Below are positions 9,304-17,544 of a stretch of DNA of 64,000 nt, piece by piece. The translations under genes were made by a program, and so were the position numbers. Source of the stretch: Ideonella aquatica. Its GTDB lineage: Bacteria > Pseudomonadota > Gammaproteobacteria > Burkholderiales > Burkholderiaceae_C. The notes under the pieces are model-generated. The model was given only the letters and a program-made list of their open reading frames with translations, had not been told where the DNA came from and did not search any database. Location: assembly GCF_018069755.1 (NCBI RefSeq), contig NZ_JAGQDE010000010.1, forward strand, positions 62,001 through 126,000, read 5' to 3'. How positions within the stretch are numbered: the first letter of the stretch is position 1; each line of letters starts with the position of its first letter.

Positions 9304-9976
9304 GATTGACTCCCAAATCCTTTCGTTGTCTTCAGGTTAGGTGCCCACTGGCTCATGGCGTGATCTGGATGGATTTACAGGTGCGTGTACTTCAACGTGC
9401 ATTGCGCAGGGCCTCGCGCTCCGCATCGGTGGGTTAGTGCGGTCTGCGAGGTCCGCTGTGGTAACGCGCACGCTTCACGGTCACTGGGGCCAGTGGAGCC
9501 CAATCCGCCGCGCTCTATAGGGGTGACAGAAGCCAGCCGCCCGTCGTGATGGCGATGCGCATGTGCAGTGGCGCTTGAAATCGGCGAGGTTCCATTCGAT
9601 CGGCGCGTTCATCCGGTGGCGCAGCGCGTGGATGTCGCGGTTGATCGTGGAGCGAGACACCTCCAGCAGGGTGTGCAGTTGCGCGGGCGTGACGCATCGC
9701 CCTGCGTCCAGCAGATGCCGGATCTTGTACAGCCGCTCGTGCTGACCCACCGCCTTGTTCTCCCTGGCGTTTGTGCAGCGATCTTAGGCCGATCACAGCG
9801 GCGAGCAGGGCTGATGCGCCCCCCCCAAAAGGGGGGAAGGCGTTCAACTGGATGGCGCGGGCTCATCGGCCGGGTGTGTCGAACACGCCGTGGCCCGAGA
9901 CCTCATTCGAACTGAGGATGTCCAGCCCGCAGCGGCCGGGCAGGATGTTTCGCGTTACTGAACTCTGGAGTCCTTG
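9304..9976. other. 673-bp region between cas1 and the next plus gene
   Basis: No complete gene is visible. It contains the WYL-regulator fragment at 9481-9750 and a small dyad CACTGG-GG-CCAGTG near 9482-9495, and a run of seven Cs then AAAAGGGGGG near 9820-9837. It is the boundary between the cas operon and G/C-richer chromosomal genes, where remnants of mobile DNA would be expected. No transposase frame or recognisable terminal repeats are seen. Confidence 0.5.
9481..9750 (-). pseudogene. Truncated WYL-family regulator: N-terminal HTH only
   Basis: An 89-aa frame whose first about 54 residues (MGQHERLYKIRHLL..., then VSRSTINRDIHALRHRM) are a clear DeoR-like winged helix-turn-helix of the kind that begins WYL-domain regulators. 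After IEWN near residue 54 the frame passes into unrelated Arg/Cys-rich sequence and stops. Normal WYL proteins continue to about 300 aa with a ligand-sensing domain, which is absent in all three frames here. I infer a deletion remnant. It lies 177 bp upstream of cas1 in the same orientation; WYL proteins are known companions and regulators of CRISPR and defence loci. A short functional HTH protein is possible but less likely. Confidence 0.55.
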
Positions 9977-11206
9977 ATGTCCTCTCACTTCAAACGGCGT
10001 ACCGCCGGTGGGTCGCTGGCCGCTGTGCTGCTCGGTGTGTCGCTGCCCGCTGTGGCCGCCACTGAGCACACGGCTTACTTCACCCCTTGGCTGGGCTACC
10101 TGGGTGGCCAGGTGGTGCGCTGGGATACCGACAGCCAGACCGCGTTATTGGTCAACGAGTCGGGCGCGCGCCAGGGCAGCTACACGGTGGTGGGTGCGCG
10201 GCGGCGTCTGGTGGTGGATCCGCCATTTGCGTCTGAAGGCTATGTGTTCGACAGCTGCGGCAATCAGGCCTTGGTGCGCGATGAGACCGACATCTTCCTG
10301 ATCGGAATCGACAGCGGGGATGTCAGTCAGGGCACCTCCCGTGTCAACACGGTGGGTCGGCGTCAATTCTTGACGGGCTGCGACGCGGGCCAGACCGAAC
10401 CCATCGGCTCCGAGGACGAGCCGGGCTACACGATGTCGCACCTGGCCATGGCGCTGGCGCCGGGCATGTCCGATCTGAAGAAGGGCCGGCGGCTGGCCGG
10501 CCCGCAGGAGGCGTCGCTGAACGGCGCTGCGCTGTGGCAGCTGGCGCAGGAGGTGGTCAGCTTTCCGGACCGGCGGCATGTGCACTTTGAACGCTCGGGC
10601 CAGACCTATGCGCGCAGCACCCACCCGGATGGGTGGATGGTGGTGTCACTGCCGTCGGGTCCGCGCGGTTTCCTGCGCGTGGCCACCGACGGCAAGACCG
10701 GTGCCGAGACCTGGTTGGTGGCCGACATGGTGGACGGCCAGCCGGCCTGGGTCAGCAAGTCCGAGATGGTGATGGCCGATGCGGCACCCAGCTGGGGCGG
10801 TGCCAGCGGTGTGTCGCGCAACTGGCGCCTGTCCTGGGACTACGCCTTCATGGAGTACCGGCTGTACCCCGACCAGACGGGCGTGCGCTATTTCTACCGC
10901 GATGACTTCGTTCAGCCCCTGAGCTGGGGGCTGGCCGATGAGCGGGTGACCCTCACCCGCAACCATCGCAGCTACCAGAGCGTGCGGCATTGGACGCCGC
11001 TGGCCCGCAAGGGCCGGTTTCAATGGGTGATGGAGGACGACACCTGGACCTATACCGATGGCGGCACCTACGTCATCGCGCCCCGGGTGGTGATGTACAA
11101 GGACCTGGGGGCGGGCTCGCCGCCCGCGGCCGCGCGTGCCGCTCAGGCCGCACCGCCACAGCGGCGCGCGCCGCAGCAGGACCGTGCGGCGCGCCGGGTG
11201 CCCTGA
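9977..11206 (+). CDS. Secreted protein of unknown function
   Basis: A 409-aa protein. The ATG at 9977 is preferred to the TTG three bases earlier because GGAG lies at 9967-9970, a proper distance from 9977. An N-terminal signal peptide (basic SSHFKRR, a hydrophobic stretch, then AVAA near residue 28) predicts export. The mature part is rich in Trp/Tyr and Gly with no motif I recognise, and holds few cysteines. The last 40 residues are Ala/Pro/Arg/Gln-rich and probably disordered. It stands alone, converges with pckG, and is followed by a strong hairpin. It may be an envelope or periplasmic protein; no function is proposed. Confidence 0.75.
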   Translation: MSSHFKRRTAGGSLAAVLLGVSLPAVAATEHTAYFTPWLGYLGGQVVRWDTDSQTALLVNESGARQGSYTVVGARRRLVVDPPFASEGYVFDSCGNQALVRDETDIFLIGIDSGDVSQGTSRVNTVGRRQFLTGCDAGQTEPIGSEDEPGYTMSHLAMALAPGMSDLKKGRRLAGPQEASLNGAALWQLAQEVVSFPDRRHVHFERSGQTYARSTHPDGWMVVSLPSGPRGFLRVATDGKTGAETWLVADMVDGQPAWVSKSEMVMADAAPSWGGASGVSRNWRLSWDYAFMEYRLYPDQTGVRYFYRDDFVQPLSWGLADERVTLTRNHRSYQSVRHWTPLARKGRFQWVMEDDTWTYTDGGTYVIAPRVVMYKDLGAGSPPAAARAAQAAPPQRRAPQQDRAARRVP

Positions 11207-11220
11207 TCACCCCCGAAAGA

Positions 11221-11250
11221 ACAACAGGCCGCTGATGAGCGGCCTGTTGT
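11221..11250 (-). terminator. Shared intrinsic terminator between pckG and the secreted protein
   Basis: A perfect 13-bp stem, ACAACAGGCCGCT at 11221-11233 and its complement at 11238-11250, closes on loop GATG. On the minus strand it is followed by a T-rich stretch (TCTTTCGGG), so it best terminates pckG, which ends 16 bp before it. On the plus strand it lies 14 bp after the stop of the 9977-11206 gene and may act in both directions. Confidence 0.75.
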
Positions 11251-11266
11251 GCGGGGTTGTTGTGGC

Positions 11267-13132
11267 TTACTTCGCCAGCGCCGCTTCCATCTTCTGCTTG
11301 GTGGCGGTCAGCTCGGCGGGCAGGTGGTAGGCCAGCGTGGTGAACAGCTCCTCGTGCAGCTTCAGCTCGGCCTGCCAGGCGGTGGGGTCGGCGTCGATGA
11401 TGCTGTCGAACTGGGCCTTGCTGAAGTCCAGGCCGGTCCAGTCCAGGTCTTCGTAGCGCGGGCTGATGCCGAAGAAGTGGCCTTCGCCCTGGCCAGTGCC
11501 TTCCACGCGCTCGATCATCCACTTCAGCACGCGGGCGTTGTCGCCGTAGCCCGGCCAGACGAACTTGCCGTCGGCGCCCTTGCGGAACCAGTTGACGCAG
11601 AAGATCTTGGGCAGGCTCTTGCCCTCGCCCTGCAGCTTGTGCTCCATGTCCAGCCAGTGCTGGAAGTAGTCGGCCATGTTGTAGCCGCAGAAGGGCAGCA
11701 TGGCGAACGGGTCGCGGCGCACCACGCCTTGCGCGCCAAAGGCGGCGGCGGTGGTCTCGGAGCCCATGGTGGCGGCCATGTAGACGCCTTCCATCCAGTT
11801 GCGGGCCTCGGTCACCAGCGGCACGGTGGTGCTGCGGCGGCCGCCGAAGATGAAGGCATCAATCGCCACGCCCTTGGCGTCGTCCCAGGCCGGGTCCAGC
11901 GCGGGGTTGTTGGTGGCGGCCACGGTGAAGCGCGAGTTCGGGTGGGCGGCCTTGGCGCCGGTTTCCTTGGCGATCTGCGGCGTCCAGTCCTTGCCCTGCC
12001 AGTCGATGGCGTGGGCGGGCGGCTCGCCGTCCATGCCTTCCCACCACACATCGCCGTCGTCGGTGAGGGCGACGTTGGTGAAGATGGTGTCGCGCTCCAC
12101 CGACTTCATGCAGTTGGGGTTGGTCTTGAAGTTGGTGCCCGGGGCCACGCCGAAGTAGCCGGCTTCGGGGTTGATGGCGTAGAGCTTGCCGTCGGCGCCC
12201 GGCTTGATCCAGGCGATGTCGTCACCGATGGTGGTGACGGTCCAGCCGCCCAGCGCGGCCGGCGGGATCAGCATGGCGAAGTTGGTCTTGCCGCAGGCGC
12301 TGGGGAAGGCGGCGGCGACGTGGTACTTCTTGCCCTGCGGGTTGGTCACGCCCAGGATCAGCATGTGCTCGGCCAGCCAGCCCTGCTGGCGGCCCATGGT
12401 GCTGGCGATGCGCAGCGCAAAGCACTTCTTGCCCAGCAGCGCGTTGCCGCCGTAGCCCGAGCCGTAGGACCAGATCTCTTGCGTCTCGGGGTAGTGGACG
12501 ATGTACTTGACGGTGGGGTTGCAGGGCCAGGCGGTGGTGTCCTTGGCGCCTTCAGCCAGCGGCGCGCCGACGGTGTGCACGCAGGGGACGAAGTCGCCGT
12601 CGGTGCCCAGCAGGTCGATCACGGCGCGGCCCATGCGGGTCATCAGCTTCATGTTCACGGCCACGTAGGCCGAGTCCGACAGCTCCACACCGATGTGGGC
12701 GATCGGCGAGCCCAGCGGGCCCATGCTGAACGGGATCACGTACAGCGTGCGGCCCTTCATGCAGCCCTTGAACAGGGCCTTGTCGCCGGTTTGCAGCAGC
12801 GTGCGCATCTCGGCCGGGTCCATCCAGTTGTTGGTGGGGCCGGCGTCTTCCTTCTTCTGCGAGCAGATGTAGGTGCGGTCTTCCACGCGGGCCACGTCGG
12901 ACGGGTCGGTCACGGCCAGGTAGCTGCCCGGGCGCTTGGCCAGCTTCTTGAAGCTGCCGGCGTCCACCAGCAGCTGGCACAGGCGGTCGTATTCTTCCTG
13001 GGTGCCGTCGCACCAGTAGACATCGGCGGCCTCGGTCAGCGCGGCGATCTGGCCCACCCATTCGATCAGGCGGGCGTTCTTCACGTAGGCGGGCGCTTTG
13101 GCACGCAGCTCGGGCGTCAGGGGACGGTTCAT
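11267..13132 (-). CDS. pckG: Phosphoenolpyruvate carboxykinase (GTP)
   Basis: A 621-aa cytosolic enzyme that makes PEP, CO2 and GDP from oxaloacetate and GTP, the first step of gluconeogenesis. The start is the ATG at 13132 ([17 protein letters not shown]), with GGAG about 7 nt upstream; a longer frame to 13192 would run through the leader T-run region and is rejected. GTP-PEPCK hallmarks are all present: the P-loop-like [16 protein letters not shown] (kinase-1a), the metal-site [13 protein letters not shown] region, the PEP/OAA-binding [14 protein letters not shown] near residue 235, and TTVP with FIFGGRR near 400-410. The length is standard. It is monocistronic, preceded by a long structured leader. 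Confidence 0.97.
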   Translation of the reverse strand: MNRPLTPELRAKAPAYVKNARLIEWVGQIAALTEAADVYWCDGTQEEYDRLCQLLVDAGSFKKLAKRPGSYLAVTDPSDVARVEDRTYICSQKKEDAGPTNNWMDPAEMRTLLQTGDKALFKGCMKGRTLYVIPFSMGPLGSPIAHIGVELSDSAYVAVNMKLMTRMGRAVIDLLGTDGDFVPCVHTVGAPLAEGAKDTTAWPCNPTVKYIVHYPETQEIWSYGSGYGGNALLGKKCFALRIASTMGRQQGWLAEHMLILGVTNPQGKKYHVAAAFPSACGKTNFAMLIPPAALGGWTVTTIGDDIAWIKPGADGKLYAINPEAGYFGVAPGTNFKTNPNCMKSVERDTIFTNVALTDDGDVWWEGMDGEPPAHAIDWQGKDWTPQIAKETGAKAAHPNSRFTVAATNNPALDPAWDDAKGVAIDAFIFGGRRSTTVPLVTEARNWMEGVYMAATMGSETTAAAFGAQGVVRRDPFAMLPFCGYNMADYFQHWLDMEHKLQGEGKSLPKIFCVNWFRKGADGKFVWPGYGDNARVLKWMIERVEGTGQGEGHFFGISPRYEDLDWTGLDFSKAQFDSIIDADPTAWQAELKLHEELFTTLAYHLPAELTATKQKMEAALAK

Positions 13133-13470
13133 CGGGGGCTCCAAGGTTGAAAAGACAAAAAAGGCATTGGGCGAGCCCCCTTGGCAGCGCATCCGTGGGT
13201 GCCGCCACCAGGAAGCTCGCCCAATGCCTGGCGCTGTTTCCGCAGGGCGGACTCAGGCCTCCGAACCAGGTACCGACGGGTTACATCGATCCGGCCCAGC
13301 CGCCCCTGCGCCACCCGGGGTTGCCCGGGCGCAGGGTCGTCTTTTGAGTGTAACGACGCGGTAATTTCAGGGGAATGGGCATCCATGCACATCTTGCATA
13401 ACCAAATGCCGAGGACGCAAGACGCCCCGCCAGGTGTGATCTCTGCACACCTGCAAACGGGGGAGTGGGC
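13133..13470 (-). promoter_or_regulatory. Long structured 5' leader of pckG
   Basis: This 338-bp stretch has no gene. Read toward pckG it contains a possible -10 TACACT near 13349-13354, a strong hairpin at 13305-13335 (CCTGCGCC paired with GGCGCAGG, inner CGGG/CCCG), and then the 15-bp stem at 13162-13229 followed by TTTTTTG just 25 bp before the start codon. The layout (promoter, structured domain, terminator, gene) is that of a transcription attenuator or riboswitch. I do not recognise a known riboswitch consensus in it. Confidence 0.55.
13157..13229 (-). terminator. Attenuator-like terminator hairpin inside the pckG leader
   Basis: On the minus strand AGGCATTGGGCGAGC (13229-13215) pairs perfectly with GCTCGCCCAATGCCT (13176-13162); 38 nt lie between, themselves able to form a shorter GGC/GCC hairpin. 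Six Ts (13162-13157) follow at once, then GTCTTTTC. This is an intrinsic terminator upstream of, and in the same direction as, pckG, with no minus-strand gene closer than the 13471 ABC gene. It could instead end that upstream operon by read-through; both roles are compatible. Confidence 0.7.
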
Positions 13471-14058
13471 TCAGTCGCCCAGCGCGATGTGGGCGGCCAG
13501 CGGCAGATCGGCCAGGGCCGGCGGCAGGGCGTAGTCGGCCACCACCCAGGCGCTGCGGGGGCTGTCGGCGGCCTCCGTCAGCAGCTCATCGACCAGGCGG
13601 CAGGAGCGTGCGTCCAGCGCCGCCCAGGGCTGGTCGAGCAGCACCAGCTCGGCGCCGCTGGCCGCAGCGCCCAGCAGGCCCAGCTTGCGGCGGCTGCCGC
13701 GCGACAGCATGTACAGCGGCTTGGGCAGGTGCTGGGCCAGGTCCAGCGCGTCGGCCAGGTTGTCGGCCAGTGCCTGGTCCCAGCGGGCGTGGTGCGGGCG
13801 GCGGGCCGCCAGCCAATCGGCGGCGACCACGGCATCGTCGGCGGGGTCGTCGGTGGGCGCGTACCAGACCGGCCCCTGCTGGCGCTCGATCCGGCCCTGC
13901 GCCGGCGCCAGCTCGCCGGCCAGCAGGCGCAGCAGCAGCGTCTTGCCGCAGCCTTCGCCGCCGGTGATGGCGCTCAGGCCAGGTGGCAAGGCCGCGTTCA
14001 GCCCGCGCAGCGGGCCGAGGCCGAGGTCGATCAGGCGGAGCAGCACGGGCGCGGTCAT
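13471..14058 (-). CDS. Small ABC-transporter-type ATPase, CcmA-like, with Glu-to-Gln in Walker B
   Basis: A 195-aa single nucleotide-binding domain. Walker A is GGEGCGKT (about residues 33-40), the signature LSRGSRRK is near 119, and Walker B is ELVLLDQPWAALD. The usual catalytic Glu after the Walker B Asp is Gln here (LDQP rather than LDEP), which in known ABC proteins strongly slows ATP hydrolysis. The size and signature (LSRGxxRK) resemble CcmA, but no ccm genes are nearby. It follows the substrate-binding protein by 20 bp and may be co-transcribed, although a branched-chain importer would need two larger ATPases and two permeases, which are not here. It may have a regulatory role or serve a transporter elsewhere. 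Confidence 0.7.
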   Translation of the reverse strand: MTAPVLLRLIDLGLGPLRGLNAALPPGLSAITGGEGCGKTLLLRLLAGELAPAQGRIERQQGPVWYAPTDDPADDAVVAADWLAARRPHHARWDQALADNLADALDLAQHLPKPLYMLSRGSRRKLGLLGAAASGAELVLLDQPWAALDARSCRLVDELLTEAADSPRSAWVVADYALPPALADLPLAAHIALGD

Positions 14059-14078
14059 CGCCCGTGATTGTCACCGGC

Positions 14079-15218
14079 TCAATCGACCTTCCAGTCGCCA
14101 CCCGCCACCCGCAGCATCACCGGGCTGGCCGGGCCGTAGGCCCAGTGGTTGTCCTTGGAGAAGTTGAGCACGCCGTTGGCCACCGGCTGCGGACCCAGTT
14201 GCTCGGTGAGGTCGCGCAGCGCGGTGCGGAAAGCCGGCGTGCCAGGCTTGCCCAGCTTCAGCGCCTTGGGGATGACCATCTGCAGCACCAGCTGCACGTC
14301 ATACACGCTGGCCGAGTAGATGGCCCGCGTGCCGGCACCGTAGGCACCCTCGTAGCCCTTGACGAAGTCCTGCGCCAGCGGCTTCGAGACATGGCCGGCG
14401 GGCAGTTGCTCAGGCACGATGCCGGGCGCGGCCACCACGTAGGCGCCCTCGGCGTCCTTGCCGGCCAGGCGCAGGAAGTCGCGGCTGGCGGCAGCATGGG
14501 TCTGGTAGATGCGGCCCTTGTAGGCGCGCTCGGCCAGCGCGCGCTGCGGCAGGGCCGCGCCGCCGCCGGAGGCCACCACCAGGATCGCATCGGGGGTGGT
14601 GCTGGCCAGCTTCAGCGCCTGGGCGGCCACGCTGCTGTCGGTGCGGGCGAAGCGCTCCACGGCCACCAGTGTTGGCGCGCCGGGCTGGGCCAGCAGCTTG
14701 TTCATCTCGGTCAGCCAGCCTTCGCCGTAGGCGTCGGCGTAGCCCAGGAAGCCCAGGGTCTTGACGCCGGATTTCCTCAGGTGGGCCATCACCGCCTGCG
14801 CCATCAGCTCAGGCGCGTGAACCATGCGGAAGGACCAGCCGTCCTTGCCGGGCAGGTTGGCAAACGGCCCCAGCGCGTACTGCGGCACCTGCGCCTCGTT
14901 GAGGTGCTGGGCCATCGCGGCGGCGATGGGCGTGACCACGCTGCCCACCACCAGGTCGGCGCCCTCCTCGGTGAAGCGCTTGGCGTTCTGCGCGCCCTTG
15001 GCCGGGTCGGTGGCGTCGTCGGCGATGACGATCTTCAGCTTCTCGCCGCCGATCTGCTCGGGAAAGAGCTTGATCTGGTTGGCCATCGGGATGCCCAGCG
15101 ACGAGGCCGCGCCGGTCAGCGGCAGCGACACGCCGATGGTGATGTCGGCCTGCGCCGCGCTGCCGCTCAGGGTCAGCGCGGCCAGCATCAGGCGGACCAG
15201 GGGGCGGGGGGTGTTCAT
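14079..15218 (-). CDS. Branched-chain-type ABC transporter periplasmic binding protein
   Basis: A 379-aa periplasmic protein of the LivJ/LivK type (Peripla_BP_6). The start ATG at 15218 follows AGGAG by 6 nt; the longer reading to 15566 overlaps the ligase gene and is not used. A signal peptide (LVRLMLAALTLSGSAAQA) is cleaved near residue 24, and the mature N-terminus DITIGVSLPLTGAASSLG is the family opening. It lies between an acyl-CoA synthetase (31 bp upstream) and an ABC ATPase (20 bp downstream). This context suggests binding of an aromatic or organic acid that is then CoA-activated, as in benzoate-type uptake clusters; the ligand itself is inference. Confidence 0.9.
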   Translation of the reverse strand: MNTPRPLVRLMLAALTLSGSAAQADITIGVSLPLTGAASSLGIPMANQIKLFPEQIGGEKLKIVIADDATDPAKGAQNAKRFTEEGADLVVGSVVTPIAAAMAQHLNEAQVPQYALGPFANLPGKDGWSFRMVHAPELMAQAVMAHLRKSGVKTLGFLGYADAYGEGWLTEMNKLLAQPGAPTLVAVERFARTDSSVAAQALKLASTTPDAILVVASGGGAALPQRALAERAYKGRIYQTHAAASRDFLRLAGKDAEGAYVVAAPGIVPEQLPAGHVSKPLAQDFVKGYEGAYGAGTRAIYSASVYDVQLVLQMVIPKALKLGKPGTPAFRTALRDLTEQLGPQPVANGVLNFSKDNHWAYGPASPVMLRVAGGDWKVD

Positions 15219-15249
15219 GTGGTGTCTCCTGGGGGGGGTGTGGGTGACA

Positions 15250-16947
15250 TCAGCGGCTGACCTCGAGCGCGTCCTGGGCCGCCTGCGCGCGCCGCCACAG
15301 CACCTTGCCGCTGGCGGTGCGGGGCAGCTCATCGACCAGGGCCACCTCGCGCGGGACCTTGTAGGCGGCCATGTGCTCGCGCGCCCAGGCGACGATGGCC
15401 TCGGGCGTGACCCGGCCGCGCTGGGCGTCGTGCAGCACGACCAGGGCCTTGGGCGACTCGCCGCGGTAGGCGTCGCGCATGGCGATGACGCAGGCCTCCT
15501 TGATGGCCGGGTGGCGCAGCAGCAGCGACTCGACCTCGGCCGGCCAGACCTTGAAGCCGCTGGCATTGATCATGCGCTTGAGGCGGTCGGCGATGGTGTA
15601 GTAGCCGTCGGCATCCCGCGTGCCCAGGTCGCCGGTGCGAAACCAGCGCTGGCCGTCGATCTCCACGAAGGCCGCCGCGGTGGCGCGCTCGTTGGCCCAG
15701 TAGCCTTTGAAGAGCTGCGGGCCGCGCACGACGATCTCACCGGCCTGGCCGTCGGGCAGCGGCGCCAGCGTGTCGGGGTCGACCACCAGCGCGCTGGTGC
15801 CGATGAACGGGATGCCCAGGCAGCGCAGGCGCGGCGCATGCATCGGGTTGCAGTGGGTGGGCGCGGCGGTCTCGGTCAGGCCGTAGCCTTCGACATAGCG
15901 CAGGCCAAACTGCGCTTGCAGTCGCTCGCCCACGGCGTCGGGCATCGAGGCGCCGCCGCCGCCGATGTAGCGCAGGCTGCCCAGCTGGTACTGGTCGAGG
16001 TCGTCGCCCGAGAGCAGGTCGATGACCATGGTCGGGATGTTGGCCCAGTGCGTGACGCGGTGCTCGCCGATGGCGCGCGCGGCCACGCGGCGGTCCCAGC
16101 GCGGCAGCACCACCAGCCGGCCGCCACTGTGCAGGCCGGCCAGCAGGCCCACCACCAGGCCGGTGATGTGGAACATCGGCGCGACGATCAGGTGGGTGTC
16201 GCACGGCCGCATGTCCTGCCAGCGCACCGAACCCAGCGCGTTGTGCAGCAGCGTGGCGTGGGTGTGCATGCAGCCCTTGGCGTGGCCGGTGGTGCCGCTG
16301 GTGTAGGGCAGCAGGGCCAGGTCGTCGCCCCGGCGCGGCACCAGCGCCGGCTCGATGGCCCGGGCCAGCAGCGCGGACCAGACATGCACCGCCGCGGCGC
16401 CGGCGGCGGGCAGCGGATGGCGCTGCGGCAGCCAGGCGCGCCAGGTGGCGGGCCAGTCGTCGCCGGTCGTGTGGGTCGGCAGCGCATCGGCCAGATCGAA
16501 CACCACCAGGTGCGCCAGGCCCGGGCAGGCGGCAGTGGCCCGGCCCAGCTCGGCGGCAATGTCGGACGAGGCGATGGCGTGGCGCGCGCCGGTGTCACGG
16601 AGGTAGTGCTCCAGCTCGTCGGCCTTGTTCATCGGGTTGACCGGCACCACCACACCACCGGCCGCCAGCACGGCATGGAAGGCCACCACGAACTGCGGGC
16701 AGTTCTGGCTGAACAACAGCACCCGGTCACCGGCACCCAGGCCCAGGCGCTGCAGTGCACCGGCCAGGTGGCGTGCATCGCGCGCCAGTGCGCCCCAGGT
16801 GAAGGCGCTGCCCAGGAAGAACAGGCCCGGCTCGTCGGGCGTGGCGGTGGCGCGGCGCGCCAGGCCGTCCCACAGCGACTCGTCGGGCACCTCGATCGTG
16901 AACGGCACGCCCGGAGGCCAGTGGCGGTGGTGCGGCGGCGTCGACAT
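15250..16947 (-). CDS. AMP-forming acyl-CoA synthetase (long-chain/aryl type)
   Basis: A 565-aa ANL-superfamily enzyme that activates a carboxylic acid to its CoA thioester through an acyl-AMP. Motifs in order: the P-loop LLPYTSGTTGHAKG (about 215-228), YVEGYGLTETAAPT (A5), GEIVVRGPQLFKGYW, WFRTGDLGTRDADGYY (A7/A8), the hinge DRLKRMINASGFKVWPAEVE, and the catalytic Lys near the end in LPRTASGKVLWR. The length is standard. It is the first gene of a minus-strand operon with a binding protein and is divergent from a MarR gene, an arrangement common for aromatic-acid or fatty-acid degradation. The substrate is not decided by the sequence. Confidence 0.92.
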   Translation of the reverse strand: MSTPPHHRHWPPGVPFTIEVPDESLWDGLARRATATPDEPGLFFLGSAFTWGALARDARHLAGALQRLGLGAGDRVLLFSQNCPQFVVAFHAVLAAGGVVVPVNPMNKADELEHYLRDTGARHAIASSDIAAELGRATAACPGLAHLVVFDLADALPTHTTGDDWPATWRAWLPQRHPLPAAGAAAVHVWSALLARAIEPALVPRRGDDLALLPYTSGTTGHAKGCMHTHATLLHNALGSVRWQDMRPCDTHLIVAPMFHITGLVVGLLAGLHSGGRLVVLPRWDRRVAARAIGEHRVTHWANIPTMVIDLLSGDDLDQYQLGSLRYIGGGGASMPDAVGERLQAQFGLRYVEGYGLTETAAPTHCNPMHAPRLRCLGIPFIGTSALVVDPDTLAPLPDGQAGEIVVRGPQLFKGYWANERATAAAFVEIDGQRWFRTGDLGTRDADGYYTIADRLKRMINASGFKVWPAEVESLLLRHPAIKEACVIAMRDAYRGESPKALVVLHDAQRGRVTPEAIVAWAREHMAAYKVPREVALVDELPRTASGKVLWRRAQAAQDALEVSR

Positions 16948-16997
16948 CGTGCGGCGTGGAGACGGTGTGCGGGAGCGGCGCGAGCATAGGCCTTATT

Positions 16998-17015
16998 CGT
17001 CAACCGGTGTTGACG
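16998..17015. promoter_or_regulatory. Palindromic operator between acyl-CoA synthetase and marR-type gene
   Basis: CGTCAAC-CGGT-GTTGACG is a perfect 7-bp-arm palindrome in the 122-bp divergent region. MarR dimers bind sites of this size, and the position between the two start codons fits autoregulation plus control of the synthetase operon. On both strands it contains a TTGACG box that could be a -35. The link to the neighbouring MarR protein is inference. Confidence 0.55.
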
Positions 17016-17069
17016 TTTGCCGCAGATCATGGGAAAACACCTAGCCTGCGCTTCGATCAAAATCGCGCG

Positions 17070-17513
17070 ATGCCCCGACCCCAGCCCTACCTGCGGCAAC
17101 TGCTGCGCCACCGCACCGACTGGCTGGAGGAGCGCCTGTACGAGCGCGCCGCTCACAACGGCTACGGCGACATCACGCCGGCGATGGCCCGCCTGTTCCC
17201 GCTGCTGGCCACGCGCCCGCTGGGCCTGAGCGATCTGGCGCGCCGCCTGGGCGTGAGTCGCCAGGCGGTGCACAAGCTGGCGCTGGAGGCCGCGGCGCTG
17301 GGCTATGTGGCCTTCATCGACAGCCCCGATGACGCCCGCGTCAAGCTGCTGGCCTACACCGACAAGGGGCGCGCGATGGCGCGCTCAGCCGAGCAGGAGC
17401 TGCAGCGCATCGAGGCCCGGCTGGTGCGGCACATGGGTGCGGCCAACCTGGCGCAGCTCAAGGCGCTGCTGGCAATGGCCTGGTCGGCCGACGAGCAACC
17501 CCCGCGGGGCTGA
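17070..17513 (+). CDS. MarR-family transcriptional regulator
   Basis: A 147-aa winged-helix regulator. The ATG at 17070 (MPRPQPYLRQLLRHRTDW) is chosen because the frame upstream to 16956 lies inside the divergent promoter region and shows no family similarity. The wHTH covers about residues 40-105: LGLSDLARRLGVSRQAVHKL is the recognition segment, and DDARVKLLAYTDKGRAM is the beta-wing, with the DxR signature of MarR proteins. It is divergent from an acyl-CoA synthetase operon, with a palindrome between, so it probably represses that operon and responds to its substrate or CoA product. It converges on the beta-lactamase gene 31 bp downstream. Confidence 0.88.
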   Translation: MPRPQPYLRQLLRHRTDWLEERLYERAAHNGYGDITPAMARLFPLLATRPLGLSDLARRLGVSRQAVHKLALEAAALGYVAFIDSPDDARVKLLAYTDKGRAMARSAEQELQRIEARLVRHMGAANLAQLKALLAMAWSADEQPPRG

Positions 17514-17544
17514 TCACGCGCCGGTGGGCACCACGGCCAGGGCG

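Noticed and set aside
9304-9976. Transposon or Tn7-like element beside the I-F locus
   Set aside because: No tnsA/B/C, tniQ or transposase frames are seen, and cas1 and cas2-3 are present, unlike I-F3 transposon systems.
11249-13150. 633-aa plus-strand frame opposite pckG
   Set aside because: It is antisense to a complete, conserved enzyme, has His/Gly/Val-rich composition typical of high-GC antisense frames and no domain.
13192-13208. Longer pckG start at 13192
   Set aside because: The extra 20 codons lie in the attenuator hairpin and lack family similarity; ATG 13132 has a good ribosome site.
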